Shown here: in pieces, positions 22,348-30,229 of the stretch
Layout: each line of letters starts with the position of its first letter
Position numbering within the stretch: position 1 is the stretch's first letter
Assembly (NCBI RefSeq): GCF_000341025.1
Contig: NZ_ANBF01000157.1
Span: forward strand, 24,259 to 59,457
Direction of reading: 5' to 3'
From: Nocardiopsis salina YIM 90010
GTDB taxonomy: Bacteria > Actinomycetota > Actinomycetes > Streptosporangiales > Streptosporangiaceae
Length of the DNA stretch: 35,199 bases
The notes under the pieces: generated by a model
Seen by the model: the letters and a program-made list of their open reading frames with translations, nothing else
What the model was told of the DNA's origin: nothing
Database searches by the model: none
Program-made: the position numbers and the translations under genes

Positions 22348-23337
22348 CTAGTGCGTGGCACGGAAGGGGGAGGCGAAGGCCGCTCGGGCCGCGTGTTCCT
22401 GCACCCGTGCCTCGTGTCCGGGGCCCCATGAGGCGCTGAGCCGCAGCGCGTCGAACTCGCACCGGAGGCTCGTGGCGGACGTGGTGCGGGTGTCGGTGCT
22501 GATGGTGACCGGTAGCCCGTCGGCGAGCAGTCGGGTTGCGGGGTGGTCGCGGAGACTGGGCACGGCGCCGGTCTGCACGTTGCTGGTCGGACACATCTCC
22601 AGGGCGATGCGGTCGGTGCGCAGGCGGTCGAGGAGGGCGGCATCGGAGTGGCAGCGGACGCCGTGGCCGATGCGGTGGGCGCCGAGCACGTCGATCGCTT
22701 CCCACACGCTCTCCGGTCCGGCGGCTTCACCCGCGTGCACCGTGCAGGGGAGTCCGGCACTGTGGGCGAGACCGAAGGCGGCCTGATGCCTCCGGGCGGT
22801 GAACAGGTTCTCGTCGCCGGCAAGGTCGAGTCCGGCGACCTGCTCGCGGTTGCGCAGGGCGGCCTCCGCGACGGCGAGGCTCTCGTCGGCCGTCTGGTGT
22901 CGAAGGCAGCACAACAGCAGTCCCGTGTGCACCCCGGTCGCCTCACGCCCGGCGTGCAGGCCGTCGGCGACCGCCTGCACGGCCTCGTCAAGGGTCGTGC
23001 CGTAGCGCCCGTGCAGTTGTGGGGCGAAACGTACTTCGCCGTGGACGACGCCGTCGGCACTCCAGTCCTCGACGAGTTCGCGGGCGACCCGGGTGAGGGC
23101 TTCGGGGGTCTGCAGGACCTGCAGGGGGATGTCGATGTAGCTCAGGAACGTGGTGAGGCTTCCGCAGTCGGCCGGGGCGACGACCAGGTCCTCGACGGGC
23201 CGGTCGAGCGTGATGCCTTGTTCGCGGGCGAGGTCGGCGACCGTGCCGGGACGTACGGATCCGTCCAGGTGGCAGTGGAGTTCGTAGCGTGAGCGGGGTG
23301 TATCGGTGAGGTTGTTCATCGGTGGTTTCCAGCTCAC
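22348..23337 (-). CDS. add: Adenosine deaminase
   Basis: 329 residues. The amidohydrolase zinc site is visible: HCHLDGS (His21, His23), VHAGEAAG (His201, catalytic Glu204), RIGHGV (His225) and the aspartate in ISTDTRT (Asp282). It converts adenosine or deoxyadenosine to inosine and ammonia. A related adenine deaminase is possible. The family's second aspartate (often DDP) is replaced by Thr, as in other bacterial TDxR-type members. GTG 23337 overlaps the upstream nucleoside hydrolase stop (GTGA), suggesting coupling. ATG at 23319 is an alternative start, with neither having a good ribosome site. Together with the nucleoside hydrolase it forms a purine-salvage operon. Confidence 0.88.
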   Translation of the reverse strand: MSWKPPMNNLTDTPRSRYELHCHLDGSVRPGTVADLAREQGITLDRPVEDLVVAPADCGSLTTFLSYIDIPLQVLQTPEALTRVARELVEDWSADGVVHGEVRFAPQLHGRYGTTLDEAVQAVADGLHAGREATGVHTGLLLCCLRHQTADESLAVAEAALRNREQVAGLDLAGDENLFTARRHQAAFGLAHSAGLPCTVHAGEAAGPESVWEAIDVLGAHRIGHGVRCHSDAALLDRLRTDRIALEMCPTSNVQTGAVPSLRDHPATRLLADGLPVTISTDTRTTSATSLRCEFDALRLSASWGPGHEARVQEHAARAAFASPFRATH

Positions 23338-24296
23338 CGGGCATCGGTAGCGGGGGCCGGCGAGGTGACGGTGTCGAAGAGGAGTCGTTTGAAACCGGCC
23401 TCGTCCACACGGCGGACCAGGGTCATGTTGGGCGTTGGGGCGGACACGCGGCGGTCGATGATCATCTGGCCGCGTGCCTCCTCTCCGACGGCGACGTCCA
23501 CGTGGGCCTCTTCGTACTCGGTGATGAGGCCGGGATCGAGGGCGACGGCCATGGTGACCGGGTCGGGCAGGTCGTAGCCGGCCAGACCGGTGACGTCCCG
23601 GGCCCAGTCACCGACGGTGCGGTTGATGCGGTGAACGAAGGTGGCGAGGGGCGTACCCAGTTGCTGAAGGTGTTGCTGGTCGGCCGGCGTCATGACGGCG
23701 TCCTTGCGGGAGACGTCCCAGCCGACCCACGTCACCTTCTCCGGGGTGGCGGCCCGGGCGACGATCCGGGCGGCTTCGGGGTCGGCCCAGGCGTTGAACT
23801 CGGCCGTTGGTGAGATGTTCCCGCAGGTGTCGGCGGCGCCCGCCATGCAGTAGACGTGCCGGTAACGGGTGAACAGCTGTGGATCGCGAAGCAGGGCGGC
23901 GGCGATGTTCGTGAGCGGTGCAAGGGTGACCAGGGTCAGCTCACCGGGGTGTTCGCGCGGGTAGGTGAGCAGTGCATCGATCGCGTGGGTGGGCTCGGGT
24001 GACTGTGTCGGGTCGGGGAGGCCGGTGTCGCCCATGCCGTCCTCGCCGTGCACGTGCTGCGCGCTGGTGAGGCTCCGCATCATCGGGCGTTCGCAACCCG
24101 GGTGCACGGGGACGCCGGTGTGGCCGGTGGTCTCGAGGGAGATCAGTGCGTTGCGAGTGCTGGTGGCCACCGGAACATTCCCTGCCACCGTGGTCACGGC
24201 CCGGACATCGCTCAGGCCGCCGGCCGTTGCGAGCAGCAGTGCCACCGCGTCGTCGGATCCGGTGTCGGTGTCGATGATCAGAGGACGAGTCGGCAC
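23334..24296 (-). CDS. Nucleoside hydrolase (inosine-uridine preferring type)
   Basis: 320 residues. The N-terminal calcium site is DTDTGSDDA (Asp9, Asp11, Asp15, Asp16), the hallmark of the family. Other conserved blocks are TLVTLAPLTNIA, SPTAEFNAWADPEAARI and DLPDPVTMAVALDP, which holds the late calcium-binding aspartate. It splits nucleosides into base and ribose. The substrate range cannot be set by sequence, but the adenosine deaminase partner suggests inosine or adenosine. GTG 24296 has AGGAG 8 bases upstream. It is divergent from the LacI gene with a shared operator, and its stop overlaps the adenosine deaminase start. Confidence 0.92.
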   Translation of the reverse strand: MPTRPLIIDTDTGSDDAVALLLATAGGLSDVRAVTTVAGNVPVATSTRNALISLETTGHTGVPVHPGCERPMMRSLTSAQHVHGEDGMGDTGLPDPTQSPEPTHAIDALLTYPREHPGELTLVTLAPLTNIAAALLRDPQLFTRYRHVYCMAGAADTCGNISPTAEFNAWADPEAARIVARAATPEKVTWVGWDVSRKDAVMTPADQQHLQQLGTPLATFVHRINRTVGDWARDVTGLAGYDLPDPVTMAVALDPGLITEYEEAHVDVAVGEEARGQMIIDRRVSAPTPNMTLVRRVDEAGFKRLLFDTVTSPAPATDAR

Positions 24297-24347
24297 AGCC
24301 GTGCTCCTATCAGGACGGTTGATGATCCGGGAGATCCGGACCCCGTT

Positions 24348-24361
24348 TCTAAACGTTTAGA
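24348..24361. promoter_or_regulatory. LacI-type operator between the nucleoside operon and its regulator
   Basis: TCTAAACGTTTAGA is a perfect 14-bp palindrome with the central CG typical of LacI/PurR operators. It lies 18 bases before the LacI start and 51 bases before the nucleoside hydrolase start, so it can control both. Confidence 0.8.
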
Positions 24362-24379
24362 TGGCAGAATGCAAGACCT

Positions 24380-25378
24380 ATGGCGAAGCGAGCAGGCAAG
24401 GCAGTGACACTGACGGACGTGGCCCGCAGGGCGGGAGCCTCGACGGCGGTGGTCAGCTATGTGATGAACAACGGGCCGCGCCCGGTGGCCCCCGAGACCC
24501 GGGAGCGGGTGCTGGCCGCGGCGGCGGAGCTGAACTACCGCCCCAACCGCATCGCCCGCGCCCTGCGCTCGCACACCACCGGCGTGATGGGCCTGGTCCT
24601 CGCCGACGCGTCCAACCCGTTCTTCGGTTCCCTGGCGCGGCATGTCGAGGAGGCCTTGGGCGAGCGCGACAAGCTCACACTGATCGGCAACGCCGGCTTC
24701 TCCGCCGATCGCCAGGAGCACGTGGTCGAACGCTTCCTCGCGGCCCAGGTCGACGGGCTCATCATCGTCTCCGCCGACGGCGGTCCCGATGTCGCGGCCC
24801 AGGCCGAGGCAGCCGGCGTCCCCGCCGTCTACGTCCACAACCAGCCCGAGAGCGCGCGCTCACCGGTGGTGGCCGCCGACAACGACGCCGCTGTCCACGA
24901 TGCTCTCGCCCACCTGCGTTCCCACGGCCACACGCAGGCCGCCTTCCTCACCGGCAGCCACGACGTGGGCCCCGTGGGCCGGCGCCGCCACGCCTGGGAG
25001 GGCGCTGTCGCCGGTACCGACGCGCGGCTGCTGCGCTGCGACTACACGCGAGCGGCGGCGGCCGAATTGACCCAGCGCCTCACCGCCCAGGACGCCATGC
25101 CTCCGGCCGTGGTCACCGCCACTGACGAACAGGCCATCGGTGTCCTCGCCGGGGCCGACGCTGCCGGACTCTCCGTGCCCGACCAGCTCGCTCTCATCAG
25201 TCTCGACGGCACCCCCGACAGCGCCTACACCGCTCCCGCTCTCACCGTCACCGAACAGCCCCTGCGAGCGATGGCGGAGCGCGCGGTCCGTCTGCTGATC
25301 GACGACGCTCCCCGCTCACCCGAACCGCACGCCGCCGCCTCATTGGTTGTGCGCCGCAGCTGCGGTTGTTCGGGATGA
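24380..25378 (+). CDS. LacI-family transcriptional regulator of nucleoside salvage
   Basis: 332 residues. The N-terminal LacI helix-turn-helix is VTLTDVARRAGASTAVVSYVMN (about 9-30), and the minor-groove hinge is YRPNRIARALRS. A periplasmic-binding-like sensor domain follows, starting TTGVMGLVLADASNPFFGSL and ending with the usual SLVVRRSCGC. It very likely represses the divergent nucleoside hydrolase/adenosine deaminase operon and itself through the palindrome at 24348-24361; the inducer would be a nucleoside or ribose (inferred). No ribosome-binding site precedes the ATG, so leaderless or weak translation is likely. Confidence 0.92.
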   Translation: MAKRAGKAVTLTDVARRAGASTAVVSYVMNNGPRPVAPETRERVLAAAAELNYRPNRIARALRSHTTGVMGLVLADASNPFFGSLARHVEEALGERDKLTLIGNAGFSADRQEHVVERFLAAQVDGLIIVSADGGPDVAAQAEAAGVPAVYVHNQPESARSPVVAADNDAAVHDALAHLRSHGHTQAAFLTGSHDVGPVGRRRHAWEGAVAGTDARLLRCDYTRAAAAELTQRLTAQDAMPPAVVTATDEQAIGVLAGADAAGLSVPDQLALISLDGTPDSAYTAPALTVTEQPLRAMAERAVRLLIDDAPRSPEPHAAASLVVRRSCGCSG

Positions 25379-25492
25379 CTGCTGTGCGAGGCGATCGAGC
25401 GGCGCGATGTCGCCGGGGTCGAAGCGCTCGTGCAGCGACACCTGGAGACCGGGCGGTCGCAACAGCAGGCACGGGCCCACGAGCAGGGCTGA
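25379..25492 (+). pseudogene. Remnant: C-terminal end of a GntR/FCD-type regulator
   Basis: Directly after the LacI stop, the same frame reads LLCEAIERRDVAGVEALVQRHLETGRSQQQ, then reaches a stop at 25490-25492. The pattern A(I/L)xxRDxxxxxxLVxRHL is the last helix pair of FCD-domain GntR regulators. No start codon, helix-turn-helix or rest of the domain is present, so this is a truncated relic. Confidence 0.5.
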
Positions 25493-25587
25493 CCTGTGTC
25501 CCGTCGATGATCACGTCCGACGCCACGCGGCCCCAGGGGCGCACATCGATCATACTCACTCGAGTGATCCGCAGGTCGTGTACCAGG
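25493..25587 (-). pseudogene. Remnant: N-terminal end of an amidohydrolase-like protein
   Basis: On the minus strand the frame reads [20 protein letters not shown] then SDVIIDGTQV. This fits the first beta-strands of amidohydrolases (cytosine deaminase or dihydroorotase type), where an (I/V)RPWG..xDVxI start is common. The expected zinc-binding HxH never appears, because the frame then runs into the regulator relic. The two relics abut near 25492, suggesting a deletion joined them. Confidence 0.4.
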
Positions 25588-25663
25588 TTTCCAGGCAGGG
25601 CGGCCCGGGGTGCGTGCGCGGTCCGGTTCACCCGCGCGGCCGTGGTCAGGCACAGTTGGGGGC

Positions 25664-27709
25664 ATGGCGAACCGACTGAGCGACGCGACCAGCCCCTACC
25701 TGTTGCAGCACGCCGACAACCCGGTCGACTGGTGGCCCTGGTGCGATGAGGCCTTCGCCGAGGCCCGCCGCAGGGACGTGCCCGTGCTGATCTCCGTGGG
25801 TTACTCCGCGTGCCACTGGTGCCACGTGATGGCCCACGAGTCCTTCGAGGACGACACCACCGCCGGCCTCATGAACTCGATGTTCGTCAACATCAAGGTC
25901 GACCGCGAGGAACGCCCCGACGTCGATGCGGTCTACATGGAGGCCACCCAGGCCATGACCGGCCATGGTGGATGGCCCATGACGGTCTTCGCCACCCCCG
26001 AGGGAGCGCCATTCTACTGCGGCACGTACTTTCCGCGCGACCACTTCCAGCGCCTGCTGCAGGGTGTGACCAACGCCTGGCGGGACCAGCGCGACCAGCT
26101 CCTCGACCAGGGCAAGCGGGTCGTGGACGCCCTCGGCGCCCCCCGCACCCTGCCGGAGGCCTCCGCGCCCGGCGCCGAGACGCTCGACCTGGCCGTGCGG
26201 GCCCTGGTGCGCGACTACGACCAGGCGCACGGCGGGTTCGGCGACGCACCCAAGTTCCCACCGTCGATGCTCCTGTCCTTCCTGACCGCGCAGGCCGAGC
26301 GCACCGGGCCCCTGCAGGCCGCGCAGGAACCCGCCCCGTCCTGGCTCATGGCGTCCGGAACCGCTGAGGCCATGGCCCGCGGCGGCATGTACGACCAGCT
26401 CGGAGGCGGTTTCGCACGCTACTCCGTGGACCGCGAGTGGGTCGTGCCGCACTTCGAGAAGATGCTGTACGACAACGCCCAGCTCCTGCGCGCGTACGTT
26501 CGAATGTCCCGCCGCCCGGCAGGAACCGACCTGGCCGAGGCCGACACCCACAAGCTCCTGCGCCGCGTGGCCGAGGAGACCGCCGACTGGATGCTGCGCG
26601 AGCTGCGCACCCAGGAGGGCGGGTTCGCCTCCGCCCTGGACGCCGACAGTCCCGGCGCCGACGGCACGTCCCAGGAGGGCGCCTTCTACGTGTGGACCCC
26701 CGCACAGTTCCGGGAGCTGCTGGAGGACGAGGACGCTGCCTACGCCGCGGAGGTCTTCGCCGTCACCGAGGAGGGCACCTTCGAGCACGGCACTTCGGTG
26801 CTGCAGCTGCCCGATACCCCCGCGGACCCGTGGCGGTACCAGCGGGTGCGCGAGACCCTCTTCGCCGCCCGTGCCACCCGTCCCGCACCCGCCCGCGACG
26901 ACAAGGTCGTGGCCGCCTGGAACGGGTTGGCGGTCTCCGCCCTGGCCGAGGCGGGTGTGCTCCTGGACCGGCCCGATCTGATCGAGGCCGCCCAGGACTG
27001 CGCCGACCTGCTGCTGCGGGTGCACCTGCGCGACGGTCGCCTGCTGCGCACCTCCCGCGACGGCCGCGCCGGGCACAGCGCCGGGGTGCTGGAGGACTAC
27101 GCCGATGTCGCCGAGGGCCTGCTCGTGCTGCACGGCGTCACCGGTGAGGCCCGCTACGCGCACGCGGCCGGCGGGCTGCTCGAGACGGTGCTGGAGCGCT
27201 TCGGCAACGGCGAGGGCGGTTTCTACGACACCGCCGACGACGCCGAGGAGCTCTTCGCCCGGCCTCAGGACCCCACCGACAACGTGACCCCGTCCGGCCG
27301 CAGCGCCGCCGCCTCCGCACTGCTGGCGTACGCTGCGCTGACCGGTTCCGAGCGCCACCGCCGCTCCGCCGAGACCGCGTTGGCGCCGGTCTCGCTCCTG
27401 TCGGAGAAGGCCCCGCGCTTCGCCGGCTGGGGTCTGGCGACCGGGGAGGCTCTGCTCAGCGGCCCTCGTGCGGTCGCGGTGGTCGGCGCCCCGGACGACC
27501 CGGCCGTGGCCGAGCTGGTGCGGGCCACCCTGGAGAGCGCGCCCCTGGGCACCGTGCTCACCCGCGGCGACGGTTCCGAGGACGGCGGGGTCCCGCTGCT
27601 GACTGGGCGGGGGACGACCGAGGGGCGGGCCACCGCCTACGTGTGCGAGGGCTTCACCTGCAAGCTCCCGGTCACCACCGTCGAGGACCTGCGCGCCCAG
27701 TTCGGGTGA
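25664..27709 (+). CDS. YyaL-type thioredoxin-domain protein (DUF255 / SSP411 family)
   Basis: 681 residues, full family length. The N-terminal thioredoxin-like domain begins [22 protein letters not shown] and carries the CxxC pair in [13 protein letters not shown] (Cys50, Cys53). The rest (about 180-680) is an (alpha/alpha)6-barrel-like domain related to N-acylglucosamine 2-epimerases. It includes [39 protein letters not shown] and [19 protein letters not shown]. The biochemical activity of bacterial members is not settled; a redox or sugar-related role has been proposed. It matches Rv1084 in the conserved gene order. The ATG has only a weak TTGGGGG ahead. A long antisense frame over this gene is a codon-bias shadow. 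Confidence 0.9.
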   Translation: MANRLSDATSPYLLQHADNPVDWWPWCDEAFAEARRRDVPVLISVGYSACHWCHVMAHESFEDDTTAGLMNSMFVNIKVDREERPDVDAVYMEATQAMTGHGGWPMTVFATPEGAPFYCGTYFPRDHFQRLLQGVTNAWRDQRDQLLDQGKRVVDALGAPRTLPEASAPGAETLDLAVRALVRDYDQAHGGFGDAPKFPPSMLLSFLTAQAERTGPLQAAQEPAPSWLMASGTAEAMARGGMYDQLGGGFARYSVDREWVVPHFEKMLYDNAQLLRAYVRMSRRPAGTDLAEADTHKLLRRVAEETADWMLRELRTQEGGFASALDADSPGADGTSQEGAFYVWTPAQFRELLEDEDAAYAAEVFAVTEEGTFEHGTSVLQLPDTPADPWRYQRVRETLFAARATRPAPARDDKVVAAWNGLAVSALAEAGVLLDRPDLIEAAQDCADLLLRVHLRDGRLLRTSRDGRAGHSAGVLEDYADVAEGLLVLHGVTGEARYAHAAGGLLETVLERFGNGEGGFYDTADDAEELFARPQDPTDNVTPSGRSAAASALLAYAALTGSERHRRSAETALAPVSLLSEKAPRFAGWGLATGEALLSGPRAVAVVGAPDDPAVAELVRATLESAPLGTVLTRGDGSEDGGVPLLTGRGTTEGRATAYVCEGFTCKLPVTTVEDLRAQFG

Positions 27710-27776
27710 GTGCCGGGTCGGGGCGGCGCCCACGTGTGTTCCGCCCCGGCTTTCCGGCCGCTCACTGCGTGCCCTC

Positions 27777-27830
27777 AGCTTGAGTTTTAACCCCGGCAGG
27801 AAACGATCCTGCCGGGGTTAAACTCAAGCT
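27777..27830. terminator. Long bidirectional terminator between YyaL and the kinase gene
   Basis: A 24-bp stem with one bulged T and an AACGA loop. The stem has a GC core (ACCCCGGCAGGA) flanked by A/T-rich ends that supply a U tract on either strand. It starts 68 bases after the YyaL stop, and its right arm ends at the last base of the kinase stop codon (27830). Confidence 0.88.
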
Positions 27831-29203
27831 CAGGCCATGACCCGGACGTTGTCGATGATGGTGTCGGCCAGCTCGGGACGGTACTCGGGCTGGCGGATCT
27901 CCAGGTAGACGGTCCTGGGCTCGCCCGGCTCGTGCACGGCCGCCGCGGTCAGCGCGCCGTTGTCGTCGCAGTCCGACCACTCCCAAACCTTGCCCTCCCA
28001 ACGCTGGGACTCCACCCGGCGCTCGACCGGGAGATGCCCGCAGCGGTCGGACTCGGCGACCTTCTCGAGCTCGCGCGCGCCCGGCAGGAGCGTGGTGTAG
28101 ACGCCGTAGGAGCTCTCCTCGGTGGTGTGCCAGTTGTCGGCGTCGGTCGCGGCCAGCAGCCCCGGCCCGGCGCCAGCCTCGGCCGCGGCGGGACGGGCGG
28201 CCCTGGCCAGGTGCAGTTCGGAGGCCCATGCCGAGGGCACGTCCACGCGTAGTTCGTGGGCGGCGCTGTAGACCGGGGTCAGTGACATCGAGGGGGCTCC
28301 GAAGGCCGAGGTCAGGGTGAGAACCATCACGGTCAGGGTCGCCCCGAGCACGGCAAGCCGATGCCATTGCAGCCGGTACCGCCGCCACCACGGCTCCTCG
28401 CCCGGCAGCGGATCGGGCTCCATACGGATCGCCCTGACACGGTCCGTGAAGGTTTTGGCATCGCCGGGACGACTCTCTCGGTCAGCCGAAAGTGCCGACA
28501 TGATGAGCTCGTCGAGCGCCGGAGGCAGCCCTGGCCGGATCCGGCCAGGCGGGGTGCGCACAGGCGGGCGCGGGGCCTGATTTCCGGTGATGAGCTCGTA
28601 GGCGACCGCGCCCAGGGAGTAGACGTCGGAGCGCACGTCCAGGTCACCGCCGGGGGTGCTCTGTTCCGGCGACATGTACCCGGGGGTGCCCGCCGCCGCG
28701 GTGAAGCCGGAGGCCTCGTCGATGGACTTGGCGAACCCCAGATCGGCCACGAGCACGCGCTGTCCCACGGGGGAGGACTGCAGCAGCACGTTCGAGGGCT
28801 TGATGTCGCGGTGGATCGTGCCGTGGTTGTGCAGCACCGTGATGCCCTGGCCGATCTCGGTGAGCAGGCGCAGCGCCTCGTCCAACGGCAGCTGGTCGCG
28901 CTTGACCAGGTCGGCGACGCTGCCCTGGTCGGCGTAGGTCATCACCATGTACGGGCGGCCGTCGGGCAGCACGTCGACGTCGTGGACCGCCACCAGCCAC
29001 GTGGAGTCGGTCTGGCGCAGGATGCGCGCCTCCTCCAGGAACCGGTGCTGGATGTCCATCTGGTGCGCCCAGTTCTCGGCGAGCACCTTGATCGCGACCG
29101 GGTAATTGAGCAGGTCGTCGTGGGCGAGCCAGACAGTGGCGAAGGAGCCGGATCCCAGGCGCCGGATCACGCGATAACGTCCGAAAGCCTCCGGTTGGCT
29201 CAT
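27830..29203 (-). CDS. Transmembrane serine/threonine protein kinase (Hanks type)
   Basis: 457 residues. The kinase domain (about 9-265) has the glycine loop GSGSFATVW (17-25), the ATP lysine Lys39 in VAIKVL, the catalytic loop HRDIKPSN (Asp133) and DLG at 154-156 where DFG is usual, a common variant. The activation segment has GTPGYMSPEQ. One transmembrane helix (about 283-302) follows. An extracytoplasmic domain of about 155 residues contains two cysteines (DRCGHL and WSDCDDNG) that could form a disulfide. No PASTA repeats, so it is not a PknB-type muropeptide sensor. HRD with RD arginine suggests control by activation-loop phosphorylation. The ATG has GAGG six bases ahead. It is divergent from an ECF sigma factor gene. 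Confidence 0.93.
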   Translation of the reverse strand: MSQPEAFGRYRVIRRLGSGSFATVWLAHDDLLNYPVAIKVLAENWAHQMDIQHRFLEEARILRQTDSTWLVAVHDVDVLPDGRPYMVMTYADQGSVADLVKRDQLPLDEALRLLTEIGQGITVLHNHGTIHRDIKPSNVLLQSSPVGQRVLVADLGFAKSIDEASGFTAAAGTPGYMSPEQSTPGGDLDVRSDVYSLGAVAYELITGNQAPRPPVRTPPGRIRPGLPPALDELIMSALSADRESRPGDAKTFTDRVRAIRMEPDPLPGEEPWWRRYRLQWHRLAVLGATLTVMVLTLTSAFGAPSMSLTPVYSAAHELRVDVPSAWASELHLARAARPAAAEAGAGPGLLAATDADNWHTTEESSYGVYTTLLPGARELEKVAESDRCGHLPVERRVESQRWEGKVWEWSDCDDNGALTAAAVHEPGEPRTVYLEIRQPEYRPELADTIIDNVRVMA

Positions 29204-29522
29204 GTGCGCCTCGGTCTGTCAGGGGTGAATACGGGGTCGTTGCCCACTAATACACCATCTACGCCTTCGAGTTGGCTCTTGTGGATATGATCCCCACTCC
29301 GGGTAGCGCGCATCCCATCGGGCATGGAAACTGGTGGGAGACCTCGGATGGTAGTCCGTAGGCCCGCGTGAATGGCACGGGGGCGAAAAGCGAACTCGTG
29401 TGCGGAAGAACGATCGCCCCGGGGTCCGTGGACGTCCGGACGGGTACCCCCGCCTGCCCCGGTGAGCGCGCGGTGTTCGGTCGACCCGGCGGACGTCCCG
29501 TGAAGCAGGGAGAAGAGCAGTC
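29204..29522. other. 319-bp divergent region between kinase and sigma factor genes
   Basis: No gene is supported. It must hold promoters for both genes. An inverted repeat with GTGG/CCAC ends (29281-29297) includes TATGAT (29286-29291), a -10-like hexamer in the plus direction. On the minus strand TATTAG around 29252 is the best -10 candidate for the kinase. The right half (29380-29500) is GC-rich without clear structure. Confidence 0.5.
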
Positions 29523-30137
29523 ATGCGCAGTAGTGACCACTCAGACCACGAGGGAAACCCCGCGCCCAAGCAGCGTCGGGTGGCGAGCAACGTCGACGAG
29601 GAGCTGGAGGACCTCGCACGCCGTGCCAAGGACGGGGACGCGGCCGCGATGGACGATCTGCTCCGGCGGATCCAGCCGGAGGTCCTCCGCCGCTGTTCGC
29701 GCTTCTTGCCCTACCGCCAGGACGCGGAGGAGGCGTGCCAGGACGCCCTCCTGCGGGTGGCACGCAAGATCGGCAGTTTCAAGGGTGACTCCTTGTTCAC
29801 CACGTGGCTCTACACGGTGGTGTCCAACTCCGCCCGGCAGACCTACCGCTCCATGAAGCGCCGTGCGGCCGAGTACCCCACCGAGGCCGAGCGGATGCCC
29901 AACCAGAGCGACCCCCGCACCACTAGCGTGATCGCCGGCTCCCGTATCGATCTGCTGGAGGCTCTGGACCAGTTGGAGAAGGACCGCCCCAACCTGGTGG
30001 CCCCGCTCGTTCTTCGCGACCTGTGTCAGATGGACTACAACGAGATCGCCTCGGAGCTCGACCTGGCCCTGGGCACGGTCAAATCCCGAATTCACCAGGG
30101 CCGCAAGCACGTGCGGAAGTCCTTGACTGTCTCGTGA
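29523..30137 (+). CDS. ECF-type RNA polymerase sigma factor
   Basis: 204 residues. Region 2 (about 30-110) includes the core-binding RQDAEEACQDALLRVARKIGSF and the promoter-melting FTTWLYTVVSNSARQTYRSMKRR. Region 4 (about 145-200) has the helix-turn-helix MDYNEIASELDLALGTVKSRIHQGRKHVRK. The spacing and absence of regions 1 and 3 make it an ECF sigma. No anti-sigma factor gene is adjacent; the divergent neighbour is instead a membrane Ser/Thr kinase, which could be the sensor (inference). The ATG has GGGAG ten bases ahead. It is followed by the cis-prenyltransferase gene 92 bases away, possibly on the same transcript. Confidence 0.92.
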   Translation: MRSSDHSDHEGNPAPKQRRVASNVDEELEDLARRAKDGDAAAMDDLLRRIQPEVLRRCSRFLPYRQDAEEACQDALLRVARKIGSFKGDSLFTTWLYTVVSNSARQTYRSMKRRAAEYPTEAERMPNQSDPRTTSVIAGSRIDLLEALDQLEKDRPNLVAPLVLRDLCQMDYNEIASELDLALGTVKSRIHQGRKHVRKSLTVS

Positions 30138-30221
30138 CCTCTCAGGGCGAACTACTCTGGTGGCATCCCCAACGGCACGTCCGCGATTCGGCCGTGCTGT
30201 CTTTGATCCAGCTCTGAGAGG
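30138..30221 (+). promoter_or_regulatory. Inverted repeat able to cover the prenyltransferase ribosome-binding site
   Basis: CCTCTCAG (30138-30145) is exactly complementary to CTGAGAGG (30214-30221). The second arm contains the GAGAGG that serves as Shine-Dalgarno sequence for the gene starting at 30230. Pairing over the 68-base loop would hide it. Confidence 0.4.
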
Positions 30222-30229
30222 TTTCGCCG

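Noticed and set aside
25646-27733. A 695-codon open frame on the minus strand over the YyaL gene
   Set aside because: High G/C at third positions removes stop codons from the opposite frame. Its translation is rich in Gly, Val, His and Gln without any family motif, while the plus frame has clear conserved domains.
29204-29522. Possible small RNA or tRNA in the kinase/sigma gap
   Set aside because: No T-arm consensus or cloverleaf could be drawn, and no conserved RNA element was recognised.
29523-30137. Sigma factor controlled exactly like Vibrio EcfP
   Set aside because: EcfP-type control relies on missing acidic residues in the core-binding region; here DAEE is present, so only the general idea of kinase control is kept.
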